From contig NZ_CP071793.1 of NCBI RefSeq assembly GCF_017498545.1, positions 7,434,256 through 7,498,255 of the forward strand: a stretch of 64,000 nt of DNA. The letters run 5' to 3'. Positions 1-8,429 of this stretch are shown one piece after another (the stretch's first letter is position 1; each line of letters starts with the position of its first letter). The notes below the pieces were generated by a model. It had not been told where the DNA came from. It worked only from the letters and a program-made list of their open reading frames with translations, and did not search any database. Source of the DNA: Sulfidibacter corallicola (GTDB lineage: Bacteria > Acidobacteriota > Holophagae > Acanthopleuribacterales > Acanthopleuribacteraceae). The translations under genes and the position numbers were made by a program.

Positions 1-1
1 T

Positions 2-580
2 TTTTTTAAGGTCGATACCCAAGGTGACGTGACCCTGTATGACGATTTGACCATCGATTCGCTGATCGCAAACAACACGGTTTTTGCCAACAACGTCAGC
101 TCGCCGAACGCCACGTTCTCGAACACCTTGACCGCCCAAACGATCACGGCCACCACCATCAACTACACCAACCTCGTGCAAAACTCGCCTAGAGGGCTCG
201 CGCGCCAAGTGGATACGGGGGTACTGCTCGATGGAATGGAGAACCTCGATTTCTACACCTACGGGACTGAAAACGGTGTCGTCTTCGCGCCGAACGCATT
301 GGCGTTCAACCGGTTGCTTGGCGGTCTCTCGGCCAACGAAAGCAAAGGGGGGATTTCCATCGGCAACCTGGCGACCGCGGCCATGGCAGGCGTCAAGGAG
401 TTGGTTCAGCAATTGGCCGCACGCGACGAAGACATCGCAACCCTGCAAGATCATGCCGCCCACCTGGAGAAACGACTGATCGCCTTGGAAGCACGGTTGA
501 GCGAGTGCGAATGCGTGAAGAATTCAAGCAAAAAAGCTGGAGAACCGGCGGACGCCACGATGGAGATGGGGGATCGGTGA
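2..580 (+). CDS. C-terminal part of a tail-fibre/appendage-like protein (5' end outside window)
   Basis: The frame is open to the left edge of the window, so this is the 3' part of a longer gene; the GTG at 29 is unlikely to be the true start. The first ~60 residues are rich in Thr, Asn, Ile and Val in a short repeating pattern, as in beta-helical or triple-stranded fibre stems. Residues ~95-120 resemble the region just before the C-terminal helices of phage-tail-type endosialidase-chaperone (S74-like) proteins, and ~120-160 form a heptad-rich coiled coil. I do not see the S74 catalytic dyad, so the chaperone assignment is only a suggestion. The tail after residue 160 is short, charged and contains a Cys-Glu-Cys. 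A long hairpin follows the stop. Confidence 0.75.
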   Translation, partial: FFKVDTQGDVTLYDDLTIDSLIANNTVFANNVSSPNATFSNTLTAQTITATTINYTNLVQNSPRGLARQVDTGVLLDGMENLDFYTYGTENGVVFAPNALAFNRLLGGLSANESKGGISIGNLATAAMAGVKELVQQLAARDEDIATLQDHAAHLEKRLIALEARLSECECVKNSSKKAGEPADATMEMGDR

Positions 581-585
581 GGACG

Positions 586-634
586 GGGTGAATCGGCCGG
601 CCGTGCTGAATTGGCCGGCCGCGCTGTTTCACCC
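586..634 (+). terminator. Long GC-rich hairpin just after the first gene
   Basis: GGGTGAA (586-592) pairs with TTCACCC (628-634), and CGGCCGGCC (594-602) pairs with GGCCGGCCG (613-621), with a small bulge between. It starts six bases after the stop at 580. There is no T-tract, so it may be a rho-assisted terminator or a member of the GGCCGG-rich repeats seen elsewhere in the window. Confidence 0.4.
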
Positions 635-1571
635 ATCGATCATCGGCGTTGCCTTGACCTGAGCATTTTCGCCTGAGTCTTGGGCCCGCATCCCAAAATC
701 GAGCGATCCGGCGCCTCTCGAGGGAAGACTTGGTTTTTGGTTCCATGCCTTCTCGATTCGAGCGGTTGACGCTGTCAGGCGATAGAGACCTGGCAGCGTC
801 TTTTCACTTTGTGTTCGCCCTTCCCAGACCAACTCTGGACCTGTGGTTTCGTGCGGTCATGTCCGAATGGTGTCCGGCAAGGGTCCTGTCGGGCGCACCC
901 GCCGACCTGTGAATCAGTGCGACGAACCCTTCCCAGAAGTCTGAGCCTATTGGGATACATCTTCCTCCCCCTCCTTTCAGGCCGCGCGGGTGGCCTCTTA
1001 CGATCCAGCATGAACCCTGGATGGATCCAAGCCGGGAAATCGTCCGGATCGACCCTTCGAGGGAGACGTCCCATGACCTCCCGTGACGACAAGGCCCTAT
1101 GTTCGCAGTTGGTTTCTTGGGTTTTTCCCTTCCTGGCTTCCGGATTTTGTTCACGGAAGTTCCCGCTACCTACCGGTGCTCCAATTTCGGCATTCGTTCC
1201 CGATCCTCGCGCCGTATTTGCCAAATCAAGGCGCGGCAGCCTTTTCCTGTTCCCAAAGGCACGGCTCAACCGATCTGTTCCGTCGACATTCGCGACGACC
1301 CTCGGCGAACCCGGATTCGGTCGGTGCATTCCTTATTATTAAAGCCAACGCCGCCGCAAGCCGAAGGACCAAGCGTACTCTTCCTAAATAAGGGTGCGGC
1401 CAATATTTCGGCGCTTACCTGGGAAGTACGGTATTAGTGGTCAGCCATGAATAATAACCGTGGTCTTGTAGTGAATGACTGAAGGGAATGTGAAAAAAGG
1501 GAGCTGGGTTTTTTGTCTATGGGCCTGGATTCCTGTTTGTTAGATACTAGATCATGCAAGAGGGTTCAGGG
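635..1571. other. Intergenic, no gene supported
   Basis: Overlapping frames exist on both strands, but none has coding-like composition. One minus-strand frame (ATG near 960) has a perfect GGAGG upstream, yet its translation is Arg/Gln-rich and unlike a protein. The 3' part (1330-1550) becomes AT-richer and probably holds the promoter of the chemotaxis gene; I could not fix a clear -35/-10 pair. Confidence 0.5.
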
Positions 1572-3659
1572 ATGACTGAAAATCGACGTGTTAACGGTGG
1601 AATTGTTTCCAATTTTAATAATAATACTAAAATTAGCAAAAAAATAGCGTACGGGTTTGGTTTTATTTTGATACTGTTGCTAATTGTTGCCGCCTTTTCT
1701 GTTTTTGGCCTTCTTAGTGCCAATCGAAATTTCAAGACCTATCGAAGTTACGCCCTGCAGACCAACCAGATGGGACGTGTGCAAGCGAATCTCCTGACGG
1801 CGCGCCTGCATGCCAAGGACTTCATTCTGAACAACACCGACGCTGCATCGAAGAAGGTTTCGGAGCGAATCGACACCACTGGGGACATGATCGCTGAAGC
1901 CGAGAAACTTTTCGAGCGTCAGGACGCGATCGATGCCATGAAGGAAGGCAGTCAGGTCATCGCGACCTATGCCAGCTCCTTTGGGGAGGTAACCGAGTTG
2001 GTTCGCGAACGGAATCAACTTGTGGACGAGATGAACACCTTGGGACCTCTGGCCGAAAAGGACCTGACCAAGATCATGGACAGTGCCTTCGCGGACAAGG
2101 ACCCCAGGGCCAGTTATCTGGCCGGTTCGGATTTGCGCAGCCTGTTGTTGGCCCGGTTGTATGCCAACCGCTTTTTGGTGGACAACAAGCCAGAAAGCGC
2201 CGAGCGGGCCGAGGCCGAATTGGCGGAATTCGAACGGATCGCCCAGGACATGAAGGCCGAACTCCAGAACCCCGAGCGCAGGGCGCTGGCAAATTCGGTC
2301 TTGACGCGGGCTTCGGCCTATCGCGGTGCCTTCGAGAAAGTGGTGGCCGTAATCCAGAAACGCAACCACATCATCCATCAGACACTCGATGTCATCGGTC
2401 CGAACCTCGCCAATCAGATGGAGCGGATGAAGCTGGAAAACAAGGGGTTGCAGGATGAACTGGGGCCGCGGGCGACCCAAAAGGTGCGCAACTCCCTGGT
2501 GATCACCTCGATCATTTCCCTGGTCTCCATTCTCGTCAGTCTGTTCCTCGCGATAAAAATCGGACGTGCCATTTCCGAGCCGGTGGTCCACATGACCGAT
2601 ACCATGAACGAACTGGCTGCCGGTAACCTGGAGGTTCGCGTTCCCGCGCTCGATCGAACCGACGAGGTGGGAGATATGGCGCGAGCCGTGGAAGTGTTCA
2701 AGAAGAATGCGGTGGAAGTCGAGGCCAAATCCCAGGAACTCGCGCATATGAACGAGACGCAAAGACAACAGGAAGCCCGCGCCAAACAGGAGGCACAACG
2801 CGCGATGTTGGGCCTGGCCGACGATTTCGACTCTCAGATCGGCTCCCTCATCGATCGATTGGTCAACTCCTCGTCGACGATGATCCAATCCTCCGAAAGC
2901 ATGAAAAAAGTGGCCAAAGATAATACCGAATCGAGCATGGGCGTGGCGTCTGCATCCGAAGAGTCCAGTACCAATGTCACCAATGTCGCCCTCGCCATGG
3001 AAGAAATGGTGGCGACGAGCAACGAAATCGCCAGCCAGACCCTGATGGCCCAGGCGAAGTCGAGGGATACCGCCACCTACGCCAGCGATGCCCATGCGAC
3101 CTTCGCAAAATTGAACAGTCGGGTTCAGAATATCGGCGACTTCGTGGTGGCGATTCGCAAGATTGCGGAACAGACCAATTTATTGGCACTGAACGCAACC
3201 ATCGAGGCCGCCCGGGCGGGTAAGGCCGGCACGGGTTTCGCGGTCGTCGCCGAAGAGGTGAAGAACCTCGCCGCGGAAACGGCACTCAAAACCGAGGATA
3301 TCAGTTCGAAAGTCACGGAAATCCAATCCGCCTCCCTGGCTTCCCTGGAAGTCATGAAGAGCATCGGTGCGAACATCGCTGAAATCGAGGAAGCGATCAC
3401 GGGCGTCTCTGCCGCGGTCGAGCAGCAAAACGCCACCTCCGAAGAAATCAATCGGAGCGTCGTGGAAGCCTCCAAAGGGGTCCAGCAAGTTTCCCAAATC
3501 ATATCGGAAGTCAAGGATGGGGCCTGGGAAACCGGGGTTTCTGCCGATTCGGTGCTCGAAGCCGCTGACGGTGTGGCTGAACTGTCTGACACCCTCAAGA
3601 CCTCCGTCGAGAGATTCCTCGATCAAATTCGGTTGAATTACCAGCACCAGTCCTCCTGA
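1572..3659 (+). CDS. Methyl-accepting chemotaxis protein with helical periplasmic sensor
   Basis: An inner-membrane chemoreceptor that relays ligand binding to CheA/CheW. From the start used here, TM1 is ~27-47, a ~260-residue all-helical periplasmic region follows (a size and character like the HBM/TarH-type helical bundles), TM2 is ~306-330 and a HAMP domain ~331-383. A long cytoplasmic coiled coil ends with the conserved hairpin tip EQTNLLALNATIEAARAG (~534-551), then FAVVAEEVKNLA. These tip residues are the CheA/CheW contact and diagnostic of the family. ATG 1572 is preferred over the in-frame ATG at 1554 because AAGAGGG lies 7 bases upstream of it, while 1554 has none. No che genes are nearby, so the receptor probably works with a remote cluster. 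The C-terminus lacks a CheR-binding pentapeptide. Confidence 0.95.
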   Translation: MTENRRVNGGIVSNFNNNTKISKKIAYGFGFILILLLIVAAFSVFGLLSANRNFKTYRSYALQTNQMGRVQANLLTARLHAKDFILNNTDAASKKVSERIDTTGDMIAEAEKLFERQDAIDAMKEGSQVIATYASSFGEVTELVRERNQLVDEMNTLGPLAEKDLTKIMDSAFADKDPRASYLAGSDLRSLLLARLYANRFLVDNKPESAERAEAELAEFERIAQDMKAELQNPERRALANSVLTRASAYRGAFEKVVAVIQKRNHIIHQTLDVIGPNLANQMERMKLENKGLQDELGPRATQKVRNSLVITSIISLVSILVSLFLAIKIGRAISEPVVHMTDTMNELAAGNLEVRVPALDRTDEVGDMARAVEVFKKNAVEVEAKSQELAHMNETQRQQEARAKQEAQRAMLGLADDFDSQIGSLIDRLVNSSSTMIQSSESMKKVAKDNTESSMGVASASEESSTNVTNVALAMEEMVATSNEIASQTLMAQAKSRDTATYASDAHATFAKLNSRVQNIGDFVVAIRKIAEQTNLLALNATIEAARAGKAGTGFAVVAEEVKNLAAETALKTEDISSKVTEIQSASLASLEVMKSIGANIAEIEEAITGVSAAVEQQNATSEEINRSVVEASKGVQQVSQIISEVKDGAWETGVSADSVLEAADGVAELSDTLKTSVERFLDQIRLNYQHQSS

Positions 3660-3678
3660 AGGACCGGCCCGAAACCGG

Positions 3679-3727
3679 GGATGTGGAACCTGTGAAGGGA
3701 AGGGTTCCACATCCAAACAGGGTTTTT
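3679..3727 (+). terminator. Terminator-like hairpin after the chemoreceptor
   Basis: GGATGTGGAACC (3679-3690) and GGTTCCACATCC (3703-3714) form a perfect 12-bp stem, followed by AAACAGGG and five T (3723-3727). Confidence 0.7.
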
Positions 3728-3794
3728 GGTCCTGACTCTCCTCGCTCTCGTCCGGCGATCGATTATGGGGAGACATGTCGATCTGTGCCAGGTC

Positions 3795-3960
3795 GCTTTG
3801 ATTGGTTGAGCAGGCTGCCATGCCGGCCGTGCTCAACCTACGGGTTTTAGGTCTCCTGCGGGCATGCTGGTTCTCCGGATCGGCTCGCTTCGCGTTGTTT
3901 TTTTCTCGAGATCAAGCTGGGTATGCCTGCGGGTTCGTGGCTCTCATGGAGCGAAAAGGC
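3795..3960 (-). repeat. Dispersed intergenic repeat, family 1 (opposite orientation to the 54-kb array)
   Basis: The stretch from GCTCGCTTCGCG through AAGCTGGGTATGCC is the reverse complement of the middle of the tandem units at 53.6-55.6 kb. The left part (3795-3900) matches a second copy at 51,366-51,470. It contains a 9-bp hairpin, GGTTGAGCA (3804-3812) with TGCTCAACC (3830-3838). No coding frame here is convincing. Confidence 0.7.
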
Positions 3961-4172
3961 GACACATTGGGAAAAATGCGAGCCACTGTATGGCGTTGTG
4001 CCTTGAGTATGCGCGGGTGATTTTCGGGTATCCGCTCATTGTCGCCGGAGCGTGGCTCGGCCTATTGACTTGAAGAGGGTTGATTCAAGGGCTAGAAGAA
4101 AAATCGAAAAATTTGGCGGACTTTCCTCGTGGGTGGGATTTACGAAGGTGGGCGGCTCATTTTCGATAAGAC

Positions 4173-4298
4173 CGGGACCCGCAGTGAACCTGTCTCGGCC
4201 GGACACTCCCGAGACCCTCCGAGCCGCACTCCATGGTGGACCATCGGACAGGGCGATTCTTCCGATGGTGTCGCCTAGCCGAGTCCGTGCGGGTCCCG
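4173..4298 (+). promoter_or_regulatory. Structured leader with three-way-junction fold upstream of the Ig-repeat gene
   Basis: Three perfect stems nest as a three-way junction: closing stem CGGGACCCGCA (4173-4183) with TGCGGGTCCCG (4288-4298), hairpin GTCTCGG (4192-4198) with CCGAGAC (4209-4215), and hairpin ACCATCGGA (4240-4248) with TCCGATGGT (4261-4269). The element ends 53 bases before the start codon at 4352, in the same orientation. GGCGA in the second loop (4252-4256) could alternatively pair with TCGCC (4271-4275), which would disturb that hairpin. It matches no riboswitch consensus I recall. The role (cis-regulatory RNA or mobile hairpin) is inference. Confidence 0.5.
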
Positions 4299-4351
4299 TG
4301 TGAATGAGAGAGGAAACGTCCGAACACTTAACTTTAGGAGTATTTCAATTC

Positions 4352-6091
4352 ATGAAAAAGCAATGGATGATGGTGCCCGTCGTACTTGTCCTGGCGGGCA
4401 CTTTTGCTTTGGCACAGGACTATCCGGTGGTGGCTTACGAGGACAACTACACCACCGCCTGGGATTCCGTGTTGACCGTCGCGTCTCCCGGCCTGATGGA
4501 AAACGACCGAGCCCAGCAGGGCGATACCCTGCGCGCGTTCCTGGTGAACCCGCCCCAAGTCGGTGAATTGACGCTGGGCGAAGACGGCGCTTTCACCTAC
4601 ACCCCCGAGGTCAATGCCCAAGGGCCAGTGACGTTCCTCTATGGCATCGAGAACCAAGACGGCGACACCGCCTATGCGAACGCCACCATTCTGGTCACCC
4701 CCGGCAACAAACCGCCCCTGGCGATCACGGACTACTACACGATCCGCTCGACCGATCGATTGATCGTGCCCGCGCCAGGTGTCCTTGCAAACGATATCGA
4801 CTTGGATGGTGATCTGCTCGGTGCCGAACTGGTGACGGTCCCCCAGACCGGTATCCTGGATTTGGACGAGAACGGCGGCTTCTGGTACCAGCCGAATTCC
4901 TACTACTCCGGCCATTACAACTTCCACTATCGCGCGGTCGATGCCCGCGGTGGCGTGACCGAAGGGATCGCCTACGTCACGGTGGTCAGCCCCAATGCGC
5001 CGGTGGCCCAACCCGATCATTTCGAAGCGTTCGTGGGTCAAATGACGCCCCTGTACGTGCTGAACAACGACAGCGATGCCGACAGCAATCCGTTGCGTGT
5101 GGTCGAGGTCTCGACACCCAACCTGGGGTCGGTGGAAATCCATCGGAGCGGCGTGATCCTGTTCACGGCCGATGAGGACGATCTGGGTCGGGCGCAATTC
5201 ACCTACACCATTTCCGATGGCGTTCACCGCGCCACGACCACTGTGACGGTGGATGTGACCGATGGCGACGAGCCGCCCGTGGTCGTCGACGATTTGGTGT
5301 CCGTCAATCAGGGCGACACGGTGCGGTTCAATCCGCTGGCCAACGACTACGACCCGAACGGCAAGCCCCTGATCCTCGAATGGACCAGCTCGCCCGTCTT
5401 GGGCAGCCTGCAACGGTTTGTCGGAGATTGGATCTACACGCCGGATCCCCAGGGGGTTCCGGGCGTCGAAACGCTGTCCTACACGGCTTCGGATGGCTTT
5501 TACAGCACGGAAGGGACCGTGACCATCGAGGTGGGTTCACCGAATCGCGCGCCTATCGTGAACGACGATTACGCGGTGGTGCCACTGAATCGCGTCATCA
5601 ACCCCTATCCGGTTTTGAACAACGATATCGACCCGGACGGCGACGACCTGACGATCTCGCGCTTTTCGGCCCATGGGACCGACTACCTGAACATTCATCG
5701 AACGCAGGATCTCAAAGGATTTTCGTTCCAGGTGTTTCGTCCGGGAACCTACCGCGTGGACTATTGGGTGACGGATGGCGAGCTGGAATCCCAGGGCGAG
5801 CTGGTGATCTTCGTGGATGGGCCCACCGAGAACATCGCACGCGACGATCACTATACCGTCCCGCGAGGCGCGAGCATCACGTTGAGCACCTTCGCGAACG
5901 ACGTGTACTACGAGCATTCGCGGTTCACCGCCCCGGAACACACCAGCGACGTGCCAGGCGTGTTGACCTACAGCAATGGCGATTTCCACTTCATGGCCAA
6001 CACTCCCTTCCTGGGTGACACGCAGTTCACCTACACCTTGCCTGGCGGCTCCACCGCCACGGTGACCCTCACGATCATCGACACCGAGTGA
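4352..6091 (+). CDS. Secreted tandem Ig/cadherin-like repeat protein
   Basis: The product is exported: MKKQ, then a hydrophobic stretch ending ALA-QD, is a clear Sec signal peptide. The mature part is about six ~90-residue beta-sandwich repeats, each with the D-x-Y-x-V-x-x-x-x-x-x-V-P-x-P-G/L-V-L-x-N-D-x-D-x-D-G-D signature of bacterial Ig-like (Big_9/cadherin-like, VCBS-type) domains. The DxDxDGD loops suggest calcium-stiffened rods. No anchor, transmembrane segment or enzymatic domain is visible, so an extracellular adhesive or structural role is likely but unproven. ATG 4352 is chosen because TTAGGAG sits 11 bases upstream and the signal peptide begins there. A strong terminator follows and a structured leader precedes it, so it is probably monocistronic. 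Confidence 0.9.
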   Translation: MKKQWMMVPVVLVLAGTFALAQDYPVVAYEDNYTTAWDSVLTVASPGLMENDRAQQGDTLRAFLVNPPQVGELTLGEDGAFTYTPEVNAQGPVTFLYGIENQDGDTAYANATILVTPGNKPPLAITDYYTIRSTDRLIVPAPGVLANDIDLDGDLLGAELVTVPQTGILDLDENGGFWYQPNSYYSGHYNFHYRAVDARGGVTEGIAYVTVVSPNAPVAQPDHFEAFVGQMTPLYVLNNDSDADSNPLRVVEVSTPNLGSVEIHRSGVILFTADEDDLGRAQFTYTISDGVHRATTTVTVDVTDGDEPPVVVDDLVSVNQGDTVRFNPLANDYDPNGKPLILEWTSSPVLGSLQRFVGDWIYTPDPQGVPGVETLSYTASDGFYSTEGTVTIEVGSPNRAPIVNDDYAVVPLNRVINPYPVLNNDIDPDGDDLTISRFSAHGTDYLNIHRTQDLKGFSFQVFRPGTYRVDYWVTDGELESQGELVIFVDGPTENIARDDHYTVPRGASITLSTFANDVYYEHSRFTAPEHTSDVPGVLTYSNGDFHFMANTPFLGDTQFTYTLPGGSTATVTLTIIDTE

Positions 6092-6106
6092 TTTCGGGCA
6101 ACCAAC

Positions 6107-6132
6107 GGCGGCTCCTCGAGGAGCCGCCTTTT
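6107..6132 (+). terminator. Intrinsic terminator of the Ig-repeat gene
   Basis: GGCGGCTCCTC (6107-6117) is directly followed by its complement GAGGAGCCGCC (6118-6128) and TTTT (6129-6132). Confidence 0.85.
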
Positions 6133-6193
6133 GTCGGTGCGCCGGGCAAAACCACCGACGGCGTTGGTTGTAAAACCTGTGGCCTCGCAGGGT

Positions 6194-6370
6194 CTACACC
6201 GTGCCTGGTGCGGTGGTCCTGTGGTATGAGGGGCGAACCCGCTCCTTGTCCAAGGTGGTCAACTGCCCCTGTTTCAACAGCATCACCCCCTGGGGTGGTC
6301 CGACCGTGATGGGAGCGGGCTGTCGACCGATAAGGTCGCTCAGAATCGAGCGTTGGGTGCCGGTGATCAT
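6194..6370 (-). CDS. Possible 58-residue protein of unknown function
   Basis: This short frame lies in the 494-bp gap between the Ig-repeat gene and the esterase, on the opposite strand. The ATG (6370) has AGGTGG about 6 bases upstream. The third codon position is mostly G or C, as in the neighbouring real genes. The product begins MITGTQRSILSDL and is basic towards the C-terminus, with no signal peptide, membrane segment or Cys. I recognise no family. It could also be a decayed fragment. Confidence 0.4.
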   Translation of the reverse strand: MITGTQRSILSDLIGRQPAPITVGPPQGVMLLKQGQLTTLDKERVRPSYHRTTAPGTV

Positions 6371-6438
6371 GGTCGTCCACCTGTTTGGATAGTAAATCGG
6401 GTTGGAGAGCCCGTTCGCGAATAGTCACCCGATCTTTG

Positions 6439-6470
6439 GAAATGCCCTTGTGCAGGGCATTTCGCCATTT
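6439..6470 (+). terminator. Hairpin with T-tract upstream of the esterase gene
   Basis: GAAATGCCCT (6439-6448) and AGGGCATTTC (6454-6463) form a perfect 10-bp stem with a 5-base loop, followed by GCCATTTTTC. It could end a short transcript from 6133-6438 or act as an attenuator for the gene at 6586. Confidence 0.5.
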
Positions 6471-6585
6471 TTCATCAAGACAGACCGGAACCCCGATGAA
6501 CCTGTGAGAAGCCCGGAATGCGAAGGGAAGAGACGTCTCGTTCGCGGTTCCCGGCTCATGAACACACCTCCGAAAGGTTGCAGTC

Positions 6586-8151
6586 ATGCTGAAAACGCTG
6601 GTTCAGGTACTGTGTTTTTTCGCCGCCCTAAACTCGATGGCAGCCACCGAGCTCGTCTACCCCTGGGTCACCAAAAACACCCTCTTCCGCGGAAAGGTCA
6701 TCGTCAACAACCTGAACGATGCGGCGGTCGAGGTCACGCTGCGGGCCGTTCGACCCGACCCCAACGACCCCAACGGGGCCGAGGAAACCGTGACCCTTCA
6801 GCTCGGACCCTTGGCGCAACAGGTGTCGGAAACCTCCGAATTGTTCCCTAATTTACTGGATGGAAGTGGGTTTGCGATTTTTCTCTCCAGTTCGGCCGAT
6901 CAGATCGAGGGCGCCTTCGTGGTGACCGGTACCAAGGAAGACGGACAGGGCAGCTCGCCCGCCCAGGGGAATGTCGTGCCGGCAACCGAGGTGGGAACCG
7001 TTCTCTTGTTCAGTTATCTGCCCAGTCCGGACGATCCCGTGGCGTCGTCGGCGCCGGTGGTGGTCAACATGGGTAGCCAGAGCACCCGGGTCACTTTCTA
7101 CGCCTACCAGGAAGGAATGCGGTTCCAGAGCGACAGCACCTTCGAAATTCCCGCCGGACGCCCCTTTGCCGCGTTGACCAGTGCCATCTTTCCCGATCTC
7201 GAAGGCGATCTGTACCTGGTGGCCCAGGCGGACCAGCCGCTCATGGGCATGGCCTTCCTGTTCAATGAAGCGCGTGAACCCTCCATGGCGAACGCCACCC
7301 TCATCGACTCGGTTCCGGAACCCGATGACGCATCTACCAATGAGTTGCAAGCGGGCACCAATCAAATCACGATCGATCAAGAAATAGACGGGGCCACCGT
7401 TTCCAGGTCCGTCTACATCAAAGCACCGGATTCTCTCGATCACACTCAGAAGTACCCGATCGTTTTCGCATTTCATGGAGCCGGCGGGAGTGGAAGTTCC
7501 TTCCTGAACAACGAGCACCTGAACCAATTGATCGATTCCGGCGCGTTCATCGGCGTGTATCCGGACGGGCACTCGAACGATGGTGGGAATGGTGGATTTT
7601 GGAATTTGGGCACCGAGCCTACCAATGCCGATGATGTGCAGTTTGTCGACTTCATCGTTCAAACGCTGGCGACCTATCGCGAATTGGATACCACGCGAAT
7701 TTACGGCCTGGGCTTTTCCAATGGCGCGGGCATGATCAACTTACTGGGCAAGTCGACGGCCCATTTTAGGGCGATTGCTCCGCTGTACACCCAACAATCG
7801 ACTTCCACGGGAGAATTGACACCCCCAACCGTCTTGTCCGTATTTCAACTCAATGGAAATGTCGATACCTTGATACCGGTAGACGGCGGCCCATCGCCCG
7901 TCGGCGAGTTTTTGTCCGCTCGGGATAGTGCGCTCAATTGGGTGAATTTCTTCAATTGTTCCTCGTCCCCACAGGAAGAAAGCCTGACCTGGGGCGGCGT
8001 AAGCTTGGATTCATTCACCTACGCCAATTGTGAAGCCAATCATGAAATAAAATACTTCATCGCGTTGGGAATCGGTCACAGTGGTTTTGCGGACGCGGAG
8101 GCGACCAGCACCATGTTTTCGGAAATATGGTCTTTCTTTCAACGGCACTAG
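6586..8151 (+). CDS. Secreted esterase (PHB-depolymerase/feruloyl-esterase-like) with N-terminal shared two-lobed module
   Basis: A secreted serine hydrolase. Residues 1-20 form a Sec signal peptide ending SMAA. Residues ~22-245 are a two-lobed beta-rich module also found in the proteins at 10407, 12971 and 51507; its marks are a start YPWV, GSSPAQ in the middle and FLFNEAREPSM at the end. Residues ~255-521 are an alpha/beta hydrolase of the LpqC/poly(3-hydroxybutyrate) depolymerase type: oxyanion region FAFHGAGGSGSSF, nucleophile elbow G-F-S378-N-G, acid D427 in NGNVDTLIPVDGG and base H498 in GIGHSGF. The actual ester substrate cannot be read from sequence. AAGGTTGCAGTC before the ATG is a weak ribosome site. 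The stop lies beside a coding-like stretch on the opposite strand. Confidence 0.88.
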   Translation: MLKTLVQVLCFFAALNSMAATELVYPWVTKNTLFRGKVIVNNLNDAAVEVTLRAVRPDPNDPNGAEETVTLQLGPLAQQVSETSELFPNLLDGSGFAIFLSSSADQIEGAFVVTGTKEDGQGSSPAQGNVVPATEVGTVLLFSYLPSPDDPVASSAPVVVNMGSQSTRVTFYAYQEGMRFQSDSTFEIPAGRPFAALTSAIFPDLEGDLYLVAQADQPLMGMAFLFNEAREPSMANATLIDSVPEPDDASTNELQAGTNQITIDQEIDGATVSRSVYIKAPDSLDHTQKYPIVFAFHGAGGSGSSFLNNEHLNQLIDSGAFIGVYPDGHSNDGGNGGFWNLGTEPTNADDVQFVDFIVQTLATYRELDTTRIYGLGFSNGAGMINLLGKSTAHFRAIAPLYTQQSTSTGELTPPTVLSVFQLNGNVDTLIPVDGGPSPVGEFLSARDSALNWVNFFNCSSSPQEESLTWGGVSLDSFTYANCEANHEIKYFIALGIGHSGFADAEATSTMFSEIWSFFQRH

Positions 8152-8361
8152 ACAAGGAGAACGCTGGCGGCAGTCGACGACAAGTCCGCGATTGCCGCGC
8201 CGACGATCCCGATCATGTGGCCGAAATCCGCGATGGGATCACGCGACACAGGCTCTTGGGCCCACTGGATCGCACCCACGGACGTTCGCGCGCGGCCACG
8301 CGATCCTGGCTGGGCGGGACGGGTTCTTTTCGCTTGCGGGCGCGACGCATCGAAAACCAGA

Positions 8362-8403
8362 AAAAATTCAGGACACCCCCGGCAGACGGATGATGGGTGT
8401 CCT
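8362..8403 (-). terminator. Intrinsic terminator of the 9932-8430 operon
   Basis: Read on the minus strand, AGGACACCC (8403-8395) pairs with GGGTGTCCT (8378-8370) and is followed by GAATTTTTT (8369-8362). It lies 27 bases after the stop of the last gene. Confidence 0.85.
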
Positions 8404-8429
8404 GGGATACTGCGAAAGATCTCCGCGAA

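Noticed and set aside
775..960. Minus-strand frame with a perfect GGAGG four bases before ATG
   Set aside because: Translation is Arg/Gln/Gly-rich with no secondary-structure pattern and overlaps several equally poor frames; the ribosome-like site alone is not enough.
1680..3095. Long minus-strand frame opposite the chemoreceptor gene
   Set aside because: His/Gly/Leu-rich shadow of a coiled-coil gene; no start signals.
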